From: Kiloniella majae | GTDB taxonomy: Bacteria; Pseudomonadota; Alphaproteobacteria; Kiloniellales; Kiloniellaceae | Length of the DNA: 64,000 nt | Reading direction: 5' to 3' | NCBI RefSeq assembly: GCF_002118315.1 | Contig: NZ_MTSZ01000004.1 | Location: forward strand, 124,001 to 188,000 | Part shown: positions 59,103-64,000 of the stretch, piece after piece | How the letters are laid out: each line of letters begins with the position of its first letter | Position numbering within the stretch: the first letter of the stretch is position 1 | Program-made: the position numbers and the translations under genes | The notes under the pieces: model-generated | Told to the model about the DNA's origin: nothing | The model's database searches: none | What the model saw: only the letters and a program-made list of their open reading frames with translations

Positions 59103-60349
59103 GTAGGTGATACGCTCTCTTGGCCATGGAGTACTGATAAAACTAGTTTTCCCAGAGCTTCGGCCATTAGAGGCGGAACGGCGTTTCCAACCTGCGTATA
59201 TCTGGGGCACTCGTCCTTCCGTCTGGCCCCGCCAGTCGTATATTTCCCATGAAACGTAAACCAGTCTGGGAATGATTGAATTCTGGCGCTTTCTCTGACT
59301 GTCAGTATCCTTGGCTCACTGTAGTGAAGGAGATCATCAGGAAGCGTCGTTATTGTTTTTGACATTTGGTCAGGATGTAGGGGAGTAAAACACTGCTTCT
59401 TCATATTATAGTGGTCCCTAAATTCTTTCGATAGTGTCGAGCCTTTAGGGCATTTTTTTAGTATATCGTTGAAGCGAATAACCGTGTTCGGTCGGTGCCT
59501 GGCGAGCCGCAAGCTATTTGGAGTCGATCCATTTCGTGCACCCCTTCGCATCAATTTTTGGAAAGGCGTAGGCGATGTAGGTGGGGTATATCTGATTTCA
59601 TTGAAGCCAGATGTCTCTTGGCTTTCGGCAACTCCACATACAGCAACTTCGATGTCGGATATTGCTTCTCTGACTGTTATTTCATGCCCGTTTAATCCAC
59701 AGTTTTTTCTGAATGCTGAAGCGAATTCTTCTAATTCATGAAACGGGTCTTTTGAGTCCCAATCCAGCTTAAGATCGCTGCGAGCGGCAAGTAGGATGAA
59801 TCTAGGTCTTGGTTGCGGCACACCAAACAAGGAGGCGTTTACTACTTTACTGAATACCTGATACCCACCCCACTCGAAGCCTTCTAATTGCTCCCGGATT
59901 TTATCAGCGTGCACATCGCCACCAGCATCATCGAAAGATGAAGAAAAACCTCTCACGTTTTCAAACAGTAGGTATTTAGGTCGGACTATGTCAACAAGCT
60001 GAATGTACTCGTCCTTGAGCTTGTTTCTTGGATCCTTGGCGTTTCGTTTCCCTGCAAACGAATAGCCTTGGCATGGGGGTCCACCCGCAATCAGATCAAT
60101 CTGCCCTCGTAGTTTCGGCAGATAATACCCGTAGTCAGATATCAGCGTTGAAGTCGTCGTTGGTTCTTGAGGGAGCCACTCGGGCCAAGAAAACCGAAGT
60201 TTCCTGCGACCGATCAGGTTTGCCTTCAATGTCGCAAACGCATCTTCATTCTTCTCTATTGCAAACACACCGTCCCAGCCTGCTAAGAGCAGGCCAAGTG
60301 AAAGACCGCCGCAGCCGGCAAATAGATCTATGAACTTGGGCTTAGTCAA
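59099..60349 (-). CDS. DNA cytosine-5 methyltransferase
   Basis: A 416-residue C5 DNA methyltransferase. Motif I FIDLFAGCGGLSLGLLLAGW, catalytic motif IV GGPPCQGYSFAGKRN, motif VI FENVRG and motif X QVGNAVPPLMAEAL are all present, with the variable target-recognition region at about 210-330. It should methylate a specific cytosine; the site is unknown. No restriction endonuclease gene is next to it; the next gene encodes a GHKL ATPase. It leads a coupled minus-strand operon of four genes. Confidence 0.95.
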   Translation of the reverse strand: MTKPKFIDLFAGCGGLSLGLLLAGWDGVFAIEKNEDAFATLKANLIGRRKLRFSWPEWLPQEPTTTSTLISDYGYYLPKLRGQIDLIAGGPPCQGYSFAGKRNAKDPRNKLKDEYIQLVDIVRPKYLLFENVRGFSSSFDDAGGDVHADKIREQLEGFEWGGYQVFSKVVNASLFGVPQPRPRFILLAARSDLKLDWDSKDPFHELEEFASAFRKNCGLNGHEITVREAISDIEVAVCGVAESQETSGFNEIRYTPPTSPTPFQKLMRRGARNGSTPNSLRLARHRPNTVIRFNDILKKCPKGSTLSKEFRDHYNMKKQCFTPLHPDQMSKTITTLPDDLLHYSEPRILTVRESARIQSFPDWFTFHGKYTTGGARRKDECPRYTQVGNAVPPLMAEALGKLVLSVLHGQESVSPT

Positions 60350-60916
60350 ATGTGTTTTCCGTTCAATCGGGCTGTATTATCTAGCGTTGGTGTCGAATGG
60401 CCTTTTTGTCAATCTAGTGTAAGAACATACCTCAGGCAACTCATGGTGAAAGGTTCTCAATCATTTTTTGCAGTTAGCACGTATGGCATTTGCAGTTAGC
60501 ACGTATGGCAACAGACTTCATGGCAATAAAAACAATTCAATTAGACTCAACATGCCTTCAAATTGTTTTTTTCAAAAGCCATCAAAAATATCTGCTTTAC
60601 GTGGGGGGCTAGCCATACCTTATGCACTTGCAGCGAATAGCTGCTTCCCGCCCAGTTAAGCGATTGGTCGATATTTGAGTTTAGTCACTATGTTCTAAGA
60701 ATTGTGGTTCCGCCATCTGAACGGTGAGGACCGCTTTGGGTTGGTTGCGGAAGTTCGGTAACAATTCAAACATTATATAAAATTAATTGATGCACAACCT
60801 TTGGTGTTATTGCGCTTGTAAATTAATCGGTCGTTTTCTTAACGCTGTAGTCGTTTCAAAAGCCCGATAAGTGCGGTTTGAAGCTCTGATGATTGCGGTT
60901 CGTTAAAGCTAGTTGA
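60350..60916. other. Gene-free right flank of the methyltransferase island
   Basis: Some 570 bases with no supported gene. It holds the methyltransferase promoter, the 22-bp tandem repeat at 60467-60510, and a segment (about 60715-60740, GAACGG...GCTTTGGG) recalling an arm of the inverted repeat at the left flank. No tRNA or recombinase. Confidence 0.45.
60467..60510 (+). repeat. 22-bp tandem duplication
   Basis: Two exact adjacent copies of a 22-base unit beginning TTTGCAGTTAGCACGT (60467-60488, 60489-60510). Non-coding. Confidence 0.9.
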
Positions 60917-61282
60917 TCAATCGGGAGATTCGTTCTTGGAAGTTCCTTTGTTCAGCGCATCCAATGGTATCTCGGTATTCTCAATATGTTCCAGCCCCCA
61001 GGTTGTCACTTCGCGTATGAGCGGGCGGAGACCTTGTCCCTTTTGAGTGAGGTGATATTCATAGCGTGGTGGGTTATCCTGATAGGATGTTTTTTCAATA
61101 ATACCTGATTGCTCAAGGCGCTTGAGACGATCAGCAAGAATGTTTGTCGATATCTTTTCTGGAGAACTCAAAAATTCTTTGTATTGGCTTTTACCAAAAA
61201 ACATCAGGTCACGAATGATGAGAAGGGTCCAGCGATCACCCAGAATTTCCAGTGTTTGGGAAATAGGACAGGTTGATCGCAT
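60917..61282 (-). CDS. HxlR family transcriptional regulator
   Basis: A 121-residue HxlR winged-helix regulator: CPISQTLEILGDRWTLLIIR, FFGKSQYKEFLSSPEKISTN and LADRLKRLEQSGIIEKTSYQ are family hallmarks. It is divergent from an NmrA-like gene 213 bases away, which is its probable target, a frequent arrangement in which HxlR proteins control quinone or aldehyde responses. The only cysteine (CPIS) could be redox-sensitive as in QorR-type members. Confidence 0.93.
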   Translation of the reverse strand: MRSTCPISQTLEILGDRWTLLIIRDLMFFGKSQYKEFLSSPEKISTNILADRLKRLEQSGIIEKTSYQDNPPRYEYHLTQKGQGLRPLIREVTTWGLEHIENTEIPLDALNKGTSKNESPD

Positions 61283-61350
61283 TGGTCGCTTTCTGACGAG
61301 AGTTAGATGGCGATTTTAATCGCTGTTGAAGAGAGAAAAATCAGCTCATA

Positions 61351-61361
61351 GATAGTCTATC
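61351..61361. promoter_or_regulatory. Possible HxlR operator
   Basis: A small palindrome GATAG-T-CTATC lies in the divergent HxlR/NmrA promoter region. Weak evidence by itself. Confidence 0.3.
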
Positions 61362-61495
61362 ATTTTACTGGGTTCAAAATAAAAACAATATCCTCGCCAA
61401 CAGTTCTAAAAGAATACCTTCGTGCGTCTTTTTGTTTCTTGATTGCCCGGATCAGGAGAGAGATAAGGATACGTCTAATCTAAAGGGAGTTTGAG

Positions 61496-62440
61496 ATGTA
61501 CCTTGTTGCAGATGCAGGTGGCCCCATTGGACGCGCGGTAACAGAACAGTTAGTTGGACAAGGACAATTGGTTCGGGTTTTAACTGCGGATGCCGCCTGT
61601 CGTGATTTATGGCGTGGGCGTGGGGTTGAGGTAAATGAAGGTGACCCCAAACATGCAGCCAGTTGGACAAAGGCACTTTCCGGGGTGCAGACACTCATTG
61701 TTATCTTCCCGCCCTTTTTAAGTGAAGAGGGTTTGTTGGGCACTGTGGATGACTATCGATCAGCCTTGATAGATGCGCTTTCTTCCGGTGGTTCTGATTT
61801 TCGGGCTGATCATGCGCGAGAGATAAAAATTGTGCTGTTATCAGCTATGGGCGCAGAAAAAAAACTTGGTTGGGCGGATACGCTCGGGCAGTTGGAAAGC
61901 GATCTCAAAGACATTTGTGAAGACCTGACGATCATCCGGACTGCTTTTATTATGGAAAATCTGGCGTCCGGGATGGCGATGGCCAAACACCATTCTGTTC
62001 TTCCCAGCTTTTTTATTGAGAAACAAAGCTATGCGATGGTGGCACGAAACGATCTTGTCAACATTCTGGTATCGGCAGCTCTTGACCCGCTTGCAGGGTA
62101 TAGTTTGCTAGAGCTGCATGGGCCAGAAGCCTATAGTCTGGACGATATCGTTGAAGCCGGACGTAATGTTCTGAATAAACATATCGCATCTCTGTCGTTG
62201 CCCGAAGATGACTGGCTCCAGATCATGATGGATCAGGGACTGGACGAGAGTGCTGCTGTGTTGTGGCGTGATTATTATAGTCAGATGAATCAGGGAAATA
62301 TCACAAGTGATCCAAAGGCAACCCCGATTGCCGGGGAAAGCAAGTTATCGGATGCTCTATTTCAGGTTTGGAAGGTGATGCGTCAAAAAGAACGCGCGGC
62401 AATCGACCCGGATAAGAAGGTATATGAAGGCTTGGTTTAA
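61496..62440 (+). CDS. NmrA-like NAD(P)-binding protein
   Basis: A 314-residue NmrA/atypical SDR protein. The Rossmann start is MYLVADAGGPIGRAVTEQL, then VLTADAACRDL and VEVNEGDPKHAASW. The N-terminal Gly-x-x-Gly motif is intact, while the catalytic Tyr-x3-Lys is not evident, so it may be a redox-sensing NAD(P)-binding protein or a quinone reductase-like enzyme. GGGAG lies before ATG 61496. Divergent from HxlR, which likely regulates it. Confidence 0.88.
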   Translation: MYLVADAGGPIGRAVTEQLVGQGQLVRVLTADAACRDLWRGRGVEVNEGDPKHAASWTKALSGVQTLIVIFPPFLSEEGLLGTVDDYRSALIDALSSGGSDFRADHAREIKIVLLSAMGAEKKLGWADTLGQLESDLKDICEDLTIIRTAFIMENLASGMAMAKHHSVLPSFFIEKQSYAMVARNDLVNILVSAALDPLAGYSLLELHGPEAYSLDDIVEAGRNVLNKHIASLSLPEDDWLQIMMDQGLDESAAVLWRDYYSQMNQGNITSDPKATPIAGESKLSDALFQVWKVMRQKERAAIDPDKKVYEGLV

Positions 62441-62458
62441 AAAGAGTATATAAACCAG

Positions 62459-62496
62459 GTACAGAGTTTAGATTTATGCGCCGATAAACTCTGTAC
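62459..62496. terminator. Hairpin between convergent NmrA and phosphatase genes
   Basis: GTACAGAGTTTA (62459-62470) and its exact complement (62485-62496) form a 12-bp stem with a 14-base loop; no clear T run, so a role in termination is not certain. Confidence 0.5.
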
Positions 62497-63046
62497 TCCA
62501 ACTGTCTTTACCTGAAGTTGGAGGGTGTATGAGAAGCGGGCATGCATTTCCCAAGTCGATGTCATGGGTGATATTTGCTGCCTCTGCGATGGGCCAAAAA
62601 ACAGCGCGGTGCGCCACGATGAGGGGCACACCGTTGTTGTTCAGAATATCATTTACTACGTTGAGCACCCGGTTCGAGAAACTGAGATAGTTTTCTGCAT
62701 CTTTGGGTGTTACTCCCTTTCGCCAATTGGCATCGACTTCCGGGTCTGTTTTAAGCTGGCCTTCTAAAGAACCATAATGGCATTCTTGTAGCGCCAATGA
62801 TTCAAGCAAAGACACTTTGTGGATCTCATTAATGATTTCTGCGGTCTTTTTTGCTCTGCTCAACGTGCTGGTATAGATCGCAGTAATATCTTCGTTCTTT
62901 AGAAGGGCCTGTGCCTGATATGCCTGTTGAATGCCTTCGTCGTTAAGCGGGATGTCACGCTGTCCCTGATAACGCTTTTCTTTGTTCCAGTCCGTTAGAC
63001 CGTGCCTAAGAAAATAGAAGGGTTTTTCAAGTAGCATTTGGGGCAT
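62474..63046 (-). CDS. Histidine phosphatase family protein
   Basis: A 190-residue phosphoglycerate-mutase-like phosphatase. The catalytic histidine is in FYFLRHGLTDWNKEKRYQGQ (RHG motif) and the second histidine in PLIVAHRAVFWPI; IYTSTLSRAKKTAEII and LQECHYGSLEGQL also fit. Substrate unknown; it could act on phospho-metabolites or proteins. It is 25 bases downstream of the ferredoxin-fold gene on the same strand, and convergent with the NmrA-like gene. Confidence 0.92.
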   Translation of the reverse strand: MPQMLLEKPFYFLRHGLTDWNKEKRYQGQRDIPLNDEGIQQAYQAQALLKNEDITAIYTSTLSRAKKTAEIINEIHKVSLLESLALQECHYGSLEGQLKTDPEVDANWRKGVTPKDAENYLSFSNRVLNVVNDILNNNGVPLIVAHRAVFWPIAEAANITHDIDLGNACPLLIHPPTSGKDSWSTEFIGA

Positions 63047-63071
63047 TTATCAATTCTGATCAAAGTATCTG

Positions 63072-63386
63072 TCAGGAAAAATTTACTAAGCCTGACTCTT
63101 GATGGGGTGTCAAAACATCTATCTTCAGGCTGCTCATATCAATAAGAGGGATAAGGTTTTGCAGCGAGTGTTTGCTCGCCATCAAATCGTTTGATTGATG
63201 GGCATCTTCTTTGGTGTCCCAATAGTAAATATCCATCCACAAACCGTCATCATCTTTTGAGAGGGACTGATACCTGAATCCGGGTAGTCTTTCGAGGTCG
63301 GGAACCATTGCCTGAACGGCATCAATCATCTGTTGGTCCGTTACGTTTGGTGCCGCTTTCCAGCTCACAATCTCAACAACATACAT
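63072..63386 (-). CDS. Dimeric alpha/beta-barrel (ABM-like) protein
   Basis: A 104-residue protein with a ferredoxin-like fold resembling antibiotic-biosynthesis-monooxygenase-type dimeric barrels: VVEIVSWKAAPNVTDQQMID, LPGFRYQSLSKDDDGLWMDI and WDTKEDAHQS. Such small proteins may be oxygenases, but no cofactor residue can be assigned. It is divergent from the LysR gene at the right edge and upstream of the histidine phosphatase, so the two minus-strand genes may form one unit. Confidence 0.75.
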   Translation of the reverse strand: MYVVEIVSWKAAPNVTDQQMIDAVQAMVPDLERLPGFRYQSLSKDDDGLWMDIYYWDTKEDAHQSNDLMASKHSLQNLIPLIDMSSLKIDVLTPHQESGLVNFS

Positions 63387-63446
63387 CGTCTTGTCCTTTG
63401 GGTTCGTGTAAATGACGAGGCATCATATTGCTTAAATAAACGAGAA

Positions 63447-63461
63447 CAATTACCATAATTG
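63447..63461. promoter_or_regulatory. Possible LysR box
   Basis: CAATT-ACCAT-AATTG, a 5-bp inverted repeat of LysR-box style (T-N11-A related), lies in the divergent promoter of the LysR and ABM-like genes. Confidence 0.45.
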
Positions 63462-63491
63462 ATAAGTGTTTATTCTCATTTTGGAACGAAT

Positions 63492-64000
63492 ATGGATTCA
63501 TTTCAGCGCGCTTTGATTTTTAAAACGGTTGTGGAAAATCATACGATGGCAGCGGCGGCACGCATTATGAACGTCAGCCCGTCGGTTATCAGCAAACGGA
63601 TCACAGAACTGGAAGCTGCGATGGGGGTGCAGCTGTTAAGGCGAACCACTCGCCGGATAACCTTAACCGAGGCCGGAAGCAATTTTTACCATCGCATGGT
63701 TTCTTTGCACGGTCAGTGGCAGACCTTGTTGGATGAAACGCAGGATCTGGGGCAAAATCCGCGGGGTCGTCTTACGCTTGCGGCACCTTCGCCCCTGTTG
63801 AATAGGGTCTTGTTGCCGGTTCTGGGATCTTTTTTGAAAAGAAACCCTGACATTGATATTGAATTAAAGTCTGCTGCGTACGAAACCCTGCCTATGGCGG
63901 GGGTTGATCTTTCTCTGGCACGGCAGATTGATGATTTTGATTCCATGGCTTATGTGGGGCGGCGGCTCTGTCGCTATTATAATCAGCTTTTTGCCAGCCC
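63492..64000 (+). CDS. LysR family transcriptional regulator (5' part)
   Basis: A LysR regulator running off the right edge; 169 complete codons are visible. The winged helix is typical: MDSFQRALIFKTVVENHTMA, IMNVSPSVISKRITELEAAM, LLRRTTRRITLTEAG. The start of the substrate-binding domain follows (GRLTLAAPSPLLNRVLLP). No stop codon before the window end. ATG 63492 opens the frame. It is divergent from the ABM-like gene, which with the phosphatase may be its target. Confidence 0.9.
   Translation, partial: MDSFQRALIFKTVVENHTMAAAARIMNVSPSVISKRITELEAAMGVQLLRRTTRRITLTEAGSNFYHRMVSLHGQWQTLLDETQDLGQNPRGRLTLAAPSPLLNRVLLPVLGSFLKRNPDIDIELKSAAYETLPMAGVDLSLARQIDDFDSMAYVGRRLCRYYNQLFAS

Noticed and set aside
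55209-60349. Complete type II restriction-modification system
   Set aside because: No endonuclease gene is visible; partners are GHKL, receiver and HAD proteins.

Overview
The window reads as a stretch of chromosome from a marine-type alphaproteobacterium, most likely Rhodospirillales/Kiloniellales-like. The basis is a large NAD-glutamate dehydrogenase, a DUF1674 (SDHAF4-like) gene divergent from rsmB, and an rpe - heparinase II/III - purH block, all typical of that class. GC is moderate (by eye near 48-50%), with clearly AT-richer patches. No rRNA, tRNA, CRISPR array, transposase or integrase was seen. Genus is not determined.

Layout. 0-5.8 kb: 3' end of NAD-GDH, YbjQ, a periplasmic binding protein, a LysE exporter, YaeQ and a double SnoaL protein. 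5.8-10.1 kb: an AT-rich island with an XRE regulator, an OGG-like DNA glycosylase and a convergent, tightly coupled four-gene operon (Gly/Ser-rich small protein, PfkB kinase fused to nucleoside deoxyribosyltransferase, QueC-like enzyme, nitroreductase-like protein). This is the best candidate for an undescribed system; it resembles nucleobase-modification or nucleobase-protein conjugation modules such as those of type IV CBASS. 10.1-15.4 kb: regulators, oxidoreductase, rhodanese, GFA protein and an LRR protein. 15.7-18.1 kb: kbl-tdh threonine degradation. 18.1-20.7 kb: OsmC/TetR pair with clear operators, a decayed tdh fragment and an orphan AT-rich gene. 20.8-29.4 kb: small metabolic, export and regulatory genes.

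Seven copies of a roughly 105-bp structured repeat lie between genes from 16.9 to 24.4 kb. Their hairpin stems change in sequence but keep pairing, so selection seems to act on structure. The last copy directly precedes a WYL-type regulator that appears to start at an ATT codon.

29.7-44.9 kb (mostly minus strand): purH, lipid-linked glycan genes (SDR, FlaA1/CapD-type, WecA/MraY-type), heparinase, rpe, then a divergent amino-acid catabolic unit (diaminopropionate ammonia-lyase, M20 amidohydrolase, Lrp regulator), a Cache chemoreceptor and rsmB. 45-53.9 kb: DUF1674, chorismate mutase, transporter/MocR pair, HAD phosphatase/LysR pair, CDP-alcohol transferase, DUF2062, DUF1344, GFA and DUF2461.

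54-60.4 kb: a second accessory island. A cytosine-5 DNA methyltransferase is translationally coupled to a protein with two GHKL ATPase domains, a degenerate receiver and a PNKP-like phosphatase, with a convergent DUF5677-like gene. It looks like a methylation-linked defence or DNA-processing operon. 60.9-64 kb: HxlR/NmrA pair, histidine phosphatase, a ferredoxin-fold protein and the 5' part of a LysR gene that leaves the window.
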